Source: CALAED01 sp035765195
GTDB lineage: Bacteria > Actinomycetota > Actinomycetes > Streptosporangiales > Streptosporangiaceae
Assembly (NCBI GenBank): GCA_035765195.1
Contig: DASTYC010000010.1
Location: 1-64,000 of the forward strand
Reading direction: 5' to 3'
Length of the DNA: 64,000 nt
This document shows, piece after piece, positions 34,057-42,178 of this stretch. A model generated the notes under the pieces. It was not told the origin of the DNA, ran no database searches, and saw only the letters and a list, made by a program, of their open reading frames with translations. How positions within the stretch are numbered: the stretch's first letter is position 1; the number at the start of each line of letters is the position of its first letter. Both the position numbers and the translations under genes were made by a program.

Positions 34057-34853
34057 ACGGTCACCTCCTGGACCTCGCCGGCCGCCCGCTCGCGGGTGCG
34101 GCCGGTGGCGTCGAGGAAGACGTCGTCGAGGGTGGGCTCGGTGCCGAGCCCGAGGCGCTCGGTCAGGTCGGCCTTCAGCTGCTTGGGTGTGCCCTCACGC
34201 ACGATCAGCCCGCCGTCGATGATGGCGATGCGATCGCACAGCTGGTCGGCCTCCTCGAGGTATTGGGTGGTGAGGAAGACCGTGGTGCCGAGCGCGTTGA
34301 TGCGGCGCACCTCGTCCCACACGGTGACCCTGCTCCCCGGGTCGAGGCCCGTCGTCGGCTCGTCGAGGAACAGCACGTCGGGCTCGTGGACCAGCGCGGA
34401 GGCGAGGTCGAGGCGGCGCTTCATGCCGCCGGAATAGCCCTTGATGCGCCGGTCGCCGGCCTCGACCAGCCCCACCAGCTCGAGCAGCTCGGCGGCCCGG
34501 GCCTGGGCCTCCTGCTTAGCGACGCCGAACAGCCTCGCCTGCAGGACGAGCAGCTCACGCCCCGTCTGACGCGGATCGAGCCCGGCCTCTTGCAGCGCCA
34601 CGCCGATGCGCCGGCGCACCGCCTGTGGCTCGGCCATCACATCGAGCCCGGCCACGCGCGCCATGCCCGCGGTGATGGACATCAGCGTCGTCAGCATTTT
34701 GATCGTCGTCGACTTGCCCGCCCCGTTGGGACCCAGGAACCCGAACACCTCACCGGCTTCGACGTTCAGATCCACCCCGCGCACGGCGTCGACCGTGCCC
34801 GCCCGGCCGCGATACTGCTTGACCAGGCCTCTAGCCTCCACTGCCAGCTTCAT
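34053..34853 (-). CDS. ABC exporter ATP-binding protein (DrrA-like)
   Basis: 266 aa from ATG at 34853; the open frame upstream is not coding-like. Walker A GPNGAGKSTT (41-50), Q-loop GVALQEAGLD, signature YSGGMKRRL (140-148), Walker B VLFLDEP (160-166) followed by TTGLDPGSR, and the switch-His position changed to TTQYLEEAD (Q for H). The H-to-Q change is common in DrrA-like proteins. The C-terminal extension (GTEPTLDDVFLDATGR) is the DrrA hallmark. Confidence 0.9.
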   Translation of the reverse strand: MKLAVEARGLVKQYRGRAGTVDAVRGVDLNVEAGEVFGFLGPNGAGKSTTIKMLTTLMSITAGMARVAGLDVMAEPQAVRRRIGVALQEAGLDPRQTGRELLVLQARLFGVAKQEAQARAAELLELVGLVEAGDRRIKGYSGGMKRRLDLASALVHEPDVLFLDEPTTGLDPGSRVTVWDEVRRINALGTTVFLTTQYLEEADQLCDRIAIIDGGLIVREGTPKQLKADLTERLGLGTEPTLDDVFLDATGRTRERAAGEVQEVTV

Positions 34854-35087
34854 GCCCGGGACCCTAACTCGGGCCTCTGACCTTTTGCCCTCCGCCGAGG
34901 CTGTCACTGCGTCCACCCCAACTTGATCAATCCCTCCTGGTTTTCATGCTTCATCCCCGTTAGACCTGGCCGCCTCCGCAAAGTCATCGGTCGGCGATGC
35001 ACTTTTTGACCGCATCCGGACCGCACTCGGCCATGAACTCCTAGTAATGAGGGGGCAGCCGTTTCCACCCGTGGCAGGATCGCTCGG

Positions 35088-35930
35088 GTGACGGGTAACG
35101 AGTCGGTGCCGGGCATCGACCCATGTCAGGCGGCACCGGGACGCATGTACGACTATTTGCTCGGCGGCAAGGACAACTTCGCAGCCGACCGCGAACTCGC
35201 CGAGCGCCTCGTCGCCGTCGCGCCGCACAGCCGCTGGATCGTCCGGCAGAACCGGGCGTTCGTCGAGCGCGCGGTCCGTTACTGCGCCGAGCGCGGGTTA
35301 CGGCAGTTCCTCGACCTCGGCTGCGGCCTGCCCACGACGGACCCTGTGCACGAGATCGCACGACGGGTGGATCCCACGTGCCGCGTCGTCTATGTGGACA
35401 ACGACCCCGTGATCGCGCGGCACGCGCAGGCGTTATTGGCCGCGAGCACCACCGGGGTCGCGGCGATCCGGAGGGACGTGCGCCGGCCCAAGGAGATCCT
35501 GTGCCATGACGACGTTCGCGCGCTCATCGACGTGACCCGGCCGGTGGCGGTGCTGCTGGCCGCGGTCCTGCACAACGTCACCGACGACGATGACCCGGCC
35601 GCGATCGTCGCGCACGCCATGGCGGATCTGGCTCCCGGCAGCCATCTCGTCCTGTCGCACCCCACCCACGACGTGCTGCCCGGGCAGGCGGCCCGGGCCA
35701 AGGAGCTCTACCGGTGTACGGGCGCGCCCCTGGTCACGCGATCGCGGCACGAGGTCGGCGCGTTGTTCGCCGGGCTGGAGCTGGTGGCGCCGGGACTGGT
35801 GTTCACCGCCGAGTGGCGTGCGGAACGGGAGATCGACCGTCCCGGGCTGTCGGGCATGTACGCGGCCGTCGCCCGCAAGCCGGACACGCCGGGGCCGGCC
35901 AGGCAGCCGGACAGACGGGCCGCCGGGTGA
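35088..35930 (+). CDS. DUF574 SAM-dependent methyltransferase
   Basis: 280 aa from GTG at 35088. The opening PGRMYDYLLGGKDNFAADRE is diagnostic for DUF574 (methyltransferase family 19), a large actinomycete-specific group. Motif I LDLGCGLPT follows, then VVYVDNDPVIARHAQALL. No substrate has been established for most members. It converges with gvpK, with one nt between the two stop codons. Confidence 0.9.
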   Translation: MTGNESVPGIDPCQAAPGRMYDYLLGGKDNFAADRELAERLVAVAPHSRWIVRQNRAFVERAVRYCAERGLRQFLDLGCGLPTTDPVHEIARRVDPTCRVVYVDNDPVIARHAQALLAASTTGVAAIRRDVRRPKEILCHDDVRALIDVTRPVAVLLAAVLHNVTDDDDPAAIVAHAMADLAPGSHLVLSHPTHDVLPGQAARAKELYRCTGAPLVTRSRHEVGALFAGLELVAPGLVFTAEWRAEREIDRPGLSGMYAAVARKPDTPGPARQPDRRAAG

Positions 35931-35931
35931 G

Positions 35932-36258
35932 CTAGTCGGGAGGTCGGTCGCTGGGAAGCAGGGTGCCGAGCGGGCCGAGATCGAGGTTGAGATCGCTCAT
36001 GTCCAGGTCGAACCTCTCGCACAGCTCCTCCATGGCCTCCTCCAGCCGCATCAGCGTCGCGCCGATGGTCTCGATCTGCTCGTCGGACAGGTCGCCCTGC
36101 TCGGCGCGCCGGATGCTCTGCCGTTCCATCAGCTGCCGGACGAGCTCGACGATGGTAAGGACGAGCCGGGACAGGTCGCGGCGCACGTTTTCCGGATCGG
36201 TCTCGATACGCTGCCGGCCGGTCGGCCGCGGCGTATCGCGTGCTGGGCGGTCAGTCAT
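35932..36258 (-). CDS. gvpK: Gas vesicle protein GvpK
   Basis: 108 aa. The GvpK core is plain: NVRRDLSRLVLTIVELVRQL, MERQSIRRAEQGDLSDEQIE and IGATLMRLEEAMEELCERFD, ending in DLNLDLGPLGTLLP. GvpK is essential for vesicle formation in studied systems. It is the last gene of the operon and overlaps gvpS by 8 nt. Confidence 0.95.
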   Translation of the reverse strand: MTDRPARDTPRPTGRQRIETDPENVRRDLSRLVLTIVELVRQLMERQSIRRAEQGDLSDEQIETIGATLMRLEEAMEELCERFDLDMSDLNLDLGPLGTLLPSDRPPD

Positions 36259-36523
36259 GGCGGAGCGGCTGGAATACGTCCTGTCCGCTGACGGAGGTGA
36301 TCAGGACCCGGAGCGAGATGGCGACCATGTCGACGTCCGCGATCGAAAGGGTGAGGTCTCCGGAGATGACGACGCCGCCGGCGAGCAGCCGGTCCAGGAG
36401 GTCCACGAGCGCGACGCGCGGTTCCGGGCCGATGTGCCGCCTGGCGGGCGAGGGCTCCGTGGCGGAGACGGGAACGCCCTCGATGACCCGCGGTTGGTCG
36501 CGCGCGTCGCCTTCGGACGTCAT
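36251..36523 (-). CDS. gvpS: Gas vesicle protein GvpS (GvpA-like minor component)
   Basis: 90 aa from ATG at 36523, which overlaps the gvpL stop (ATGA). The frame continues upstream as meaningless Arg-rich sequence. The GvpA-family core reads VALVDLLDRLLAGGVVISGD, LTLSIADVDMVAISLRVLIT. It lacks the C-terminal extension of GvpJ, which is why it is named GvpS following actinomycete gene order J-L-S-K. Confidence 0.85.
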   Translation of the reverse strand: MTSEGDARDQPRVIEGVPVSATEPSPARRHIGPEPRVALVDLLDRLLAGGVVISGDLTLSIADVDMVAISLRVLITSVSGQDVFQPLRHD

Positions 36524-37446
36524 GTCGGCCCCCCGCCGGCGACGCGGGTGGCGTCGTCGTCCGAATCGGAGATCGTGAAGGAGTAGGGCGGCCAGGGTCC
36601 GGTGAGCTCGACCTCGAGGTCGTCCTCGCGTAGCTCGGCCGCCGCGGCGGCGAAGTCGCCCGCGAGGCCGTCGTCGACGAGATAGGCGCCGTTCAGCACC
36701 ATCAGGTCGGCGCGGCCGGACAGCCGCGGATCCTGCGCGCGATGATGCCGGGTGGCCACCGCGAACCGAGACAGCACCGAGTCGATGTGCTCGGCCCGGT
36801 TCATCGCGCGCCGCCGCCTTTCCTCCTGGCCGCGCAGGCTCTCGCTGCGGCGTTTCAGGTACGCGGTGCCGGGACGTTCGGTCGCCGCGCCGGCTCGCCC
36901 CGCGCCGCCCTGCTCCGCGCCGGCTCGCTCCGCGCCGGCCCGCCGCGCGCGTGCCCGTCCCGCGCCGGCGGCCTGGGCCGGCTCGCCCTCCCCGACGGCG
37001 TAGACCTTGACCCCCCACTCCTTGCGCCCGCTCATGCGGACCAGCAGGTCGGCGAACTCGGCGGCCCGGTCCCGCAGCATGGCTCGTACGTGCTCGTCGC
37101 CGCGGTAGACGGTCACCAGCCGCACCGGCAGCATCGGCCCGGCCTCCATCAAGGAGGTCAGGACCTGGTGGTGCGCGCGGGCTACCGTCTCGAGCCAGGC
37201 CAGATCCTCGAGGTTGCGCCGCAGCGCCTCTTCGCCGAACTCCGTCAGCGGCACCGTCGAGACGTACGCGACGAGCTCCGAATCCGCCGGCGCCCGCTCG
37301 GCCAAGGCTCGCACCGGGGCTCCCAGCACCCCGTCCGGTGCCGGCCGCCCGGCGGCCGCCCACGGCTCGGCGTCGACGCCGGTGTTCGCGCCGATCGCGT
37401 ACAGGTAGGTGCCCGTCTCTGCCGGTCCGGCGCCCTGCTCAGCCAC
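36520..37446 (-). CDS. gvpL: Gas vesicle protein GvpL (GvpF/L family) with low-complexity insert
   Basis: 308 aa. The N-terminal half is a normal GvpF/L domain: TYLYAIGANTG, APADSELVAYVSTVPLTEFG, ARAHHQVLTSLMEAGPMLPV and VTVYRGDEHVRAMLRDRA. The C-terminal part (LVDDGLAGDFAAAAAELREDD, PWPPYSF) is also canonical. Between them, about residues 155-190, is an Ala/Gly/Arg/Glu stretch made of AGAERAG-like repeats, longer than usual. Both ends overlap neighbours, so translation is coupled. Confidence 0.9.
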   Translation of the reverse strand: MAEQGAGPAETGTYLYAIGANTGVDAEPWAAAGRPAPDGVLGAPVRALAERAPADSELVAYVSTVPLTEFGEEALRRNLEDLAWLETVARAHHQVLTSLMEAGPMLPVRLVTVYRGDEHVRAMLRDRAAEFADLLVRMSGRKEWGVKVYAVGEGEPAQAAGAGRARARRAGAERAGAEQGGAGRAGAATERPGTAYLKRRSESLRGQEERRRRAMNRAEHIDSVLSRFAVATRHHRAQDPRLSGRADLMVLNGAYLVDDGLAGDFAAAAAELREDDLEVELTGPWPPYSFTISDSDDDATRVAGGGPT

Positions 37447-37909
37447 GACGCCTGCTCGATTCGCTCGCGCGCCGGCGGATCGGGCGCGATTGTGATGCCG
37501 TTACCTCCCGTCGTCGGCCGGCACCGCCATCGTCGTCGCCCCCGGCTTCGAGTTCCGCGCCGCCGCGCGCCTCCTCGAGGTCGGCGATGCGTTCGCGCAG
37601 CCGGCGGTTCTCTTCTTCCAGCTCGCGTGGCTCGGCGGCGCTACCCGTCAGCCAGGGGTCGTGTTCCCACCAGTCGATGCCCAGTTCGCGGGCGGTTTCG
37701 ACGGAGACGATCAGAAGTCGAAGTTTGATCGTGAGAAGCTCGATGTCGAGCAGGTTGACCCGGATGTCGCCGGCGATGACGATCCCCTTGTCGAGGACGC
37801 GTTCGAGGATGTCGCCGAGGTTCGCCGGCTCGCGTCCCGATCCCTGAGCGCCGCCGTAGGTGGGCGTCCCGACCGTCGCCTGGGCGGGCTGGCGTGACTC
37901 GCCGTTCAT
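37439..37909 (-). CDS. gvpJ: Gas vesicle protein GvpJ
   Basis: 156 aa. A GvpA-type core (NLGDILERVLDKGIVIAGDI, then RVNLLDIELLTIKLRLLIVS) is followed by a GvpJ-type extension with WWEHDPWLTG and a coiled coil (EPRELEEENRRLRERIADLE). The C-terminus is Asp/Arg/Ser-rich. The start ATG lies 1 nt after the gvpO stop. GvpJ is a minor wall or nucleation component. Confidence 0.9.
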   Translation of the reverse strand: MNGESRQPAQATVGTPTYGGAQGSGREPANLGDILERVLDKGIVIAGDIRVNLLDIELLTIKLRLLIVSVETARELGIDWWEHDPWLTGSAAEPRELEEENRRLRERIADLEEARGGAELEAGGDDDGGAGRRREVTASQSRPIRRRASESSRRRG

Positions 37910-37910
37910 C

Positions 37911-38381
37911 TCAGCGCATCTCCCTTCCGCGGGCCCGCGAGTACATGGCGGTCCGCCGGTAGGACTTCAGCTCTCCCGAGGAGTCGATGTCGATCTCGTA
38001 GAGGGAGAGCGTGTCCGATGACGATGGGATGTGCCGCGCCTCCAGCAGTTCGATCTCGACGGTCCACCCGTCGTCGGCCGGGCGTACGGCCGTTATCCCT
38101 TCGACGTCCTTCGTGACGATGGCGGTGATATGCCGCATTCCGGCATCACCGGCCTCCGACGCGGACAGCCCGCCGCCCGGGCTCCGGCGCTCGTCCCGTT
38201 CGTTCTCTTCGTTCTCCCCGTTCTCTTGGTCTTCTTCGTAGTCTTCGTCGTCGTAGTCGCGGTCGTCGTCGTCGTTGTTCTCGTCGTATTCGCCGTAGTC
38301 GTTGTCGTTGTCCTCGTCGGTGCGTCGTCGCCGTGCGCCTGCCGGCGCCCGCTCGTGCTCGTCTTTGCGGATGGCTGACAT
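37911..38381 (-). CDS. gvpO: Gas vesicle protein GvpO with long acidic N-terminal tail
   Basis: 156 aa. The C-terminal 85 residues form the GvpO domain (ITAIVTKDVEGITAVRPADD, then GWTVEIELLEARHIPSSSDT, LSLYEIDIDSSGELKSYRR). Residues 18-65 are an unbroken Asp/Glu/Asn/Tyr tract (DEDNDNDYGEYDENNDDDDR). GvpO has a regulatory or assembly role in haloarchaea and is conserved in actinomycete clusters. It lies between gvpG and gvpJ. Confidence 0.9.
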   Translation of the reverse strand: MSAIRKDEHERAPAGARRRRTDEDNDNDYGEYDENNDDDDRDYDDEDYEEDQENGENEENERDERRSPGGGLSASEAGDAGMRHITAIVTKDVEGITAVRPADDGWTVEIELLEARHIPSSSDTLSLYEIDIDSSGELKSYRRTAMYSRARGREMR

Positions 38382-38442
38382 CGCTGCCCTCCCCCCCAGG
38401 CGGTTAGCGTGTCTGTCTTACGGGCTGTGTCACTGCTGGATG

Positions 38443-38664
38443 TCACTGCTGGATCTGCGCGAGGACGTCCCGCTCCAGCCGGTCGGCCTCCTCGTCGGTG
38501 AGGTCGCCCTGCCGCCGCTGTTCATCGATCTCCTCCAGCCGGGCCCGGATCGCCTGCGGGCTGTAGAGCTCTTGTTCGGCCTGCCGCTGGATGATCTCCC
38601 CCACCGCCACCACTCCGCGGACCGGTGCGAACGGAAGGGTCAAGATGACGGTGATCAGTCCCAT
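38443..38664 (-). CDS. gvpG: Gas vesicle protein GvpG
   Basis: 73 aa. The family pattern is complete: LPFAPVRGVVAVGEIIQRQA, EQELYSPQAIRARLEEIDEQ, RRQGDLTDEEADRLE. GvpG is a small helical assembly protein that binds GvpA with GvpF. Starts 1 nt after the gvpF stop. Confidence 0.95.
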   Translation of the reverse strand: MGLITVILTLPFAPVRGVVAVGEIIQRQAEQELYSPQAIRARLEEIDEQRRQGDLTDEEADRLERDVLAQIQQ

Positions 38665-38665
38665 G

Positions 38666-39445
38666 TCAGCCCCCTCCGCCCGAGGTCACGACAAAGTCGT
38701 ACGGGGCTAGCGGGCCGAGCAGCCGGACGTCCGCTCTCCCGCGCCAGGTCCGCACGAGGTCGGCGGCGGCCTCCTCGAACCGCCCCGCCTTCTCCGTCTC
38801 GACGAGGAACGCCACGTGCGCGGCGTCCTCGCGATGCGTCGGCTCACGCTCATTGGTCGCCACGGAATACGGCGCCAGAATCTCGACGGCCTCCCGCGTG
38901 TCCGCCGCGCGCTTGGCGGCGATGCCCTCGTTGATCATCTCGCCCAGCCGGATCTTGGCGTCCCGCGAAGTCTCCTCGGCCTCGCCGCGGATCTCCTCGC
39001 GCAGCCGCGCGGCCTCGGAGTTCTCCGACAGGATCTCCCCGAGGATCGTGCGCTCGACATAACGCGCCTTGAGGAGATACTCCACCCGGCCTTCCATCTG
39101 GTTGAGCGCGTCGCGGAACTCGTCGTGGTTGGCGGCCAGCAGTTCCTCGGCGACGTCATCGGCGTTGGCCAGCACCGCCCCGAACTTGATGGGCAGCACC
39201 GGCGCCGCCACCGCGGCGGCGTCGAGCAGCCGCTGGTGGGCGGCGAGGTCTTCGGGTGTGCCGAGAGGCGAATCCAGCGGCACCTCGCTGACCAGCGCGG
39301 CGATCTGACCGTGCCGGACGAGGCTGACGTCGCGGTCGCCGATGCCCCGGGAGTCAGGCGTCAGCTCCACGTCGTGCGGCAAGATGCCATACACATAGCA
39401 GCCCACCCGCTTCTCGGGCCGCCGCGTCTCCTGGGTTGCCGGCAT
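38666..39445 (-). CDS. gvpF: Gas vesicle protein GvpF
   Basis: 259 aa from ATG at 39445, 1 nt after the gvpA stop; an upstream in-frame start lies inside gvpA. Typical GvpF: RVGCYVYGILPHDVELTP, QIAALVSEVPLDSPLGTPED, VLPIKFGAVLANADDVAEEL, the VEYLLKARYVERTILGEIL helix and a final APYDFV. GvpF binds GvpA at the growing vesicle edge. Confidence 0.93.
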   Translation of the reverse strand: MPATQETRRPEKRVGCYVYGILPHDVELTPDSRGIGDRDVSLVRHGQIAALVSEVPLDSPLGTPEDLAAHQRLLDAAAVAAPVLPIKFGAVLANADDVAEELLAANHDEFRDALNQMEGRVEYLLKARYVERTILGEILSENSEAARLREEIRGEAEETSRDAKIRLGEMINEGIAAKRAADTREAVEILAPYSVATNEREPTHREDAAHVAFLVETEKAGRFEEAAADLVRTWRGRADVRLLGPLAPYDFVVTSGGGG

Positions 39446-39446
39446 G

Positions 39447-39854
39447 TCAGCTCTCCTCCCGGCGCCGCCGGCGCGACGGGCGCCGTTCCTCTTCATCGGA
39501 GTCATCGGAGTCGGCGAACTCGCGCAGCTTGTCGCCCGCAGCGTCCAACACGCCCTTGGTCTTGCTCTCGGCGCCGCCTTCCTGGAGGCCCTTCATCATC
39601 TCCGGCAGGCCCTTTTCCTTCGTCTCCGTAAGGTCGAGCCGGTTCACGGCTTCGGCGAATTGGAGATAGGTCTCCACGCTGGCGACGACGATGCGGGCGT
39701 CGATGGTCAGTACTTCGATGCCGACGAGCGACACCCGAACATAGGCGTCGATCACCAGCCCCTTGTCCAAGATCGTGTCGATGACGTCGGCCAGTCCGCT
39801 GCCGGACGGGCGGTCGAGTTCACCGCCGCCACCCGGCTGTACGGCCGTGGTCAT
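39447..39854 (-). CDS. gvpA: Gas vesicle major structural protein GvpA with charged extension
   Basis: 135 aa. The wall-forming core (GLADVIDTILDKGLVIDAYV, RVSLVGIEVLTIDARIVVAS, VETYLQFAEAV) is textbook GvpA. About 55 residues follow the core, ending in a block of acidic (DSDDSDEEE) and then basic (RRPSRRRRREE) residues, longer than the short tails of cyanobacterial GvpA. It packs into the amphiphilic gas-permeable wall. Strong ribosome-binding site GGGGGGAAG. Confidence 0.93.
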   Translation of the reverse strand: MTTAVQPGGGGELDRPSGSGLADVIDTILDKGLVIDAYVRVSLVGIEVLTIDARIVVASVETYLQFAEAVNRLDLTETKEKGLPEMMKGLQEGGAESKTKGVLDAAGDKLREFADSDDSDEEERRPSRRRRREES

Positions 39855-39899
39855 GTTTCTTCCCCCCTTGGCCCTGGCCGGGGCCCGCGCCGCGCCCGA

Positions 39900-40988
39900 T
39901 CAGGTGCGGCCGGCGCGGACGCCGCGCTTTCGGGGCCGTTGCCTGGGCTGTCGTGCTTCCTTCTCCGCGTCCCTCTCTTGCTCTTCCTCTTCCTCTTTCT
40001 CTGCGTCGTCGTCTTCTTCCTCGTAGTCCTCGTCGTCGTAGTCCTCGTCCTCGTATTCGTCGTAGTCTTCCTCGGGCCGGCCCTCGTCCTCGTTCTCCTT
40101 CTCGTCCTCGTCTTCGGAGTGAGGTTTGACGACCTCTTCGTCGCGGATTTCGCCGCGCCAGCCCTCGATTTCGTCGGGGTGCAAGATGGCCTGGGTGGTG
40201 ATGTGGCGGGCGAAGTGTTTGAATTCCAGCCGCGCGCGGCGGCCTTGGGCGCGCCACAGGTTGCCCGTGTATTCGAAGAACCCTCGCGGGTGATATTCGA
40301 GGATCAGGGTGATGCGGGTGAGCTCGGGGGCGAGCTCATGGAAGGTGACGGCGCCGTCCACATATCCCTTGGCGCCTTTTGATCGCCACACGATGCGCTT
40401 GTCGGGGATCTGCTCGATGATCGTCGACTCCCACGTGCGGTGGGACCAAAGCACCTGGGCATGCCAGCTGAGCTGTTCGTCGGATTCCTGCTCGACCTTC
40501 TCGACCTTCTTGGTGAAGCTCGGGAAATCTTCGAACCGGGTCCACTGGTCGTAGGCCAGCCGGAGGGGCACGCCCACGTCGACGACCTCGACGATGTTGG
40601 TGACCTTCAGCTTGTTGCCCTTGCCGGCCCCGCCCCCGTTCCCGTCGCCGGAGCCGCCGCCCCCGCCGCCGAACGCCTTTCCGAGGCCCTCTTGCAGCTT
40701 GGTCTTGGCGAAGGCGGTGACCGCGTTGACCTTGGCCTTGTCCTTCAGGCCCGAACCGCCGCCCCCACCGCCGGTGACCGCGGAGAGCAGGCCCGATCCG
40801 CCGTTGTCGGTGTAGTCGGTGAGCCGACCAGACAGGCCGTCGACCTTGCCGATCAGCTTGGTCGCCGCCCGCGCACCCACCGCGGCGACCAGCTTCTCCA
40901 GCCCCTGCACCAGCCGGTCCCCGTGCGGATCCTTCATCGGATTGCCCTCACCGGCCTTGTTCTTGGTCTGTTCCGTTCGGTTTGTCAC
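39900..40988 (-). CDS. Gas-vesicle-linked SRPBCC protein with Gly-rich linker and acidic tail
   Basis: 362 aa. Residues 1-70 include KLVAAVGARAATKLIGKVDG. Two Gly tracts (GGGGGS) flank an amphipathic helix near 75-110. Residues 130-270 form an SRPBCC (cyclase/dehydrase-like) domain: NIVEVVDVGVPLRLAYDQWT, RFEDFPSFTKKVEKVEQESD, TRITLILEYHPRGFFEYTGN. The last 90 residues are nearly all Asp/Glu with Tyr, then a basic end. It overlaps the upstream gene by 4 nt and precedes gvpA by 45 nt. Similar SRPBCC genes occur in other actinomycete gvp clusters; I do not assign a letter. Confidence 0.75.
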   Translation of the reverse strand: MTNRTEQTKNKAGEGNPMKDPHGDRLVQGLEKLVAAVGARAATKLIGKVDGLSGRLTDYTDNGGSGLLSAVTGGGGGGSGLKDKAKVNAVTAFAKTKLQEGLGKAFGGGGGGSGDGNGGGAGKGNKLKVTNIVEVVDVGVPLRLAYDQWTRFEDFPSFTKKVEKVEQESDEQLSWHAQVLWSHRTWESTIIEQIPDKRIVWRSKGAKGYVDGAVTFHELAPELTRITLILEYHPRGFFEYTGNLWRAQGRRARLEFKHFARHITTQAILHPDEIEGWRGEIRDEEVVKPHSEDEDEKENEDEGRPEEDYDEYEDEDYDDEDYEEEDDDAEKEEEEEQERDAEKEARQPRQRPRKRGVRAGRT

Positions 40989-41587
40989 TGTTCTCGTCTC
41001 CGCGTCCGCCGCACCGGAGGCCGCCGGCTCGACGGCCTGGCAGACCGCCGCGGCCGCTCATCGGCGCGTTCGTCGTCTTCTTGCTCACCGGCGGGTTCAG
41101 CCCGCGGGGGGCGGCGCGTGGCGGTGCGCCGTGGCCGGCGCCTGGCCGCCCTTTCCGCTGACTCGTCCTCGTCGCGGTCCGCCGGTTCGCCGGCCCGCCC
41201 GCCGGCGTCCTTGCCGGTCTCTTCGGACTCTTCCGTCTCTTCGGACTCTTCGGCCCGTTCGGCCTTGCCGCGCGGCGGCGACGAGCCCAGCGCTCCGGTG
41301 CCTTCCTCGATCTTCGAGGTCAGCGTGTCCACCCGATTGCTCACCGCGGTCATGGCGGCGGCCTTGCCCGCCTCCGTGAGCCGGCCGCGCACCGTCTCGG
41401 TGAGCGCCTTGACCTCGGGGGAGGAGCCGAGTACCTGGGCCCCTTGTTTGACCAGCCCGGCGGGAGTCTTCCCGGCGCGCCCGGTCATTCCCACGCCGAC
41501 GAGCATCAACGCCAGGCGCATCTTCCGAGTCCGACCCAACAGATAGCCAAGGCCGACGGCCGTGCCAATCCGGACCCCGTCCTTCAT
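40985..41587 (-). CDS. Gas-vesicle-operon hydrophobic/charged accessory protein
   Basis: 200 aa from ATG at 41587, with GAAGGGG 6 nt upstream; ATG at 41593 is an alternative. Residues 4-35 are hydrophobic and Gly-rich (VRIGTAVGLGYLLGRTRKMR, LALMLVGVGMTG), perhaps membrane- or vesicle-associated. Residues 45-100 are helical (LTETVRGRLTEAGKAAAMTA). The last 90 are polyampholytic (EESEETEESEETGK, then RRPRRTATRR). First gene of the operon, coupled by ATGA overlap to the SRPBCC gene. Role unknown. Confidence 0.7.
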   Translation of the reverse strand: MKDGVRIGTAVGLGYLLGRTRKMRLALMLVGVGMTGRAGKTPAGLVKQGAQVLGSSPEVKALTETVRGRLTEAGKAAAMTAVSNRVDTLTSKIEEGTGALGSSPPRGKAERAEESEETEESEETGKDAGGRAGEPADRDEDESAERAARRRPRRTATRRPPRAEPAGEQEDDERADERPRRSARPSSRRPPVRRTRRREQ

Positions 41588-41709
41588 GATCATCCCCTTC
41601 GTCCCCGGACAGGGTCGACGAACAACGCCAACGGCACCCCCGGGGAATTTACGAATCCTTTGCCGGACGCCGTGCGGAACAAGCGATACAGCGCCTGACC
41701 CGCCATGCC

Positions 41710-41734
41710 CTACCCGGGCCGATCGCGCCAAAAC
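41710..41734 (-). promoter_or_regulatory. Possible SigB-type promoter of the gas vesicle operon
   Basis: On the minus strand GTTT is followed after 15 nt by GGGTAG, fitting the actinomycete stress-sigma pattern GNNT-N14-16-GGGTA. A start near 41703 would give a leader of about 115 nt to the ATG at 41587. Pattern match only. Confidence 0.35.
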
Positions 41735-41850
41735 CCCCATAACGGTCAATTGGCACCGCTGAGACGCACGTCCGAGCGCCAGAGGCGCTGCCCGGCGGTG
41801 GCTCGGGCGCGCCGCCAGACGGCCGGAAGACCGCCCGGACGGACATGCGG

Positions 41851-42138
41851 CTACGAGGACGCGCGGCGCTCCGTTCCGTAGCGCTCGGCCGCGCGGGCCC
41901 GTGCCTTGGCCGCCTCGACCTCGCGGTCGCGGGGCGGCGCCTTCGTGACCAGGCTATCGAGCAGGATGCGGGTCGCGTCGGCGACCGCGGCGACCGCGGC
42001 ATCGAACGCCGCCGCGTTCGCGGCCGACGGCTGCGTGGTGCCGCTGATCTTGCGAACGTACTGCAGCGCGGAAGCGTGGATCTCGTCCGCGGTGGCCGGC
42101 GGATCGAAGTTATGGAGAACCCGTATGTTCCTGCACAT
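41851..42138 (-). CDS. DUF2277 family protein
   Basis: 95 aa from ATG at 42138, the family start MCRNIRVLHNFDPPATADEI. Also YVRKISGTTQPSAANAAAFD and APPRDREVEAAKARARAAER. The opening Cys and the whole length match DUF2277. Function unknown. Divergent from the DinB gene with 40 nt between starts. Confidence 0.9.
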   Translation of the reverse strand: MCRNIRVLHNFDPPATADEIHASALQYVRKISGTTQPSAANAAAFDAAVAAVADATRILLDSLVTKAPPRDREVEAAKARARAAERYGTERRASS

Positions 42139-42178
42139 ACACCCATGATGACGGGCGGACGCAAGTAGCGTCGGAGTC

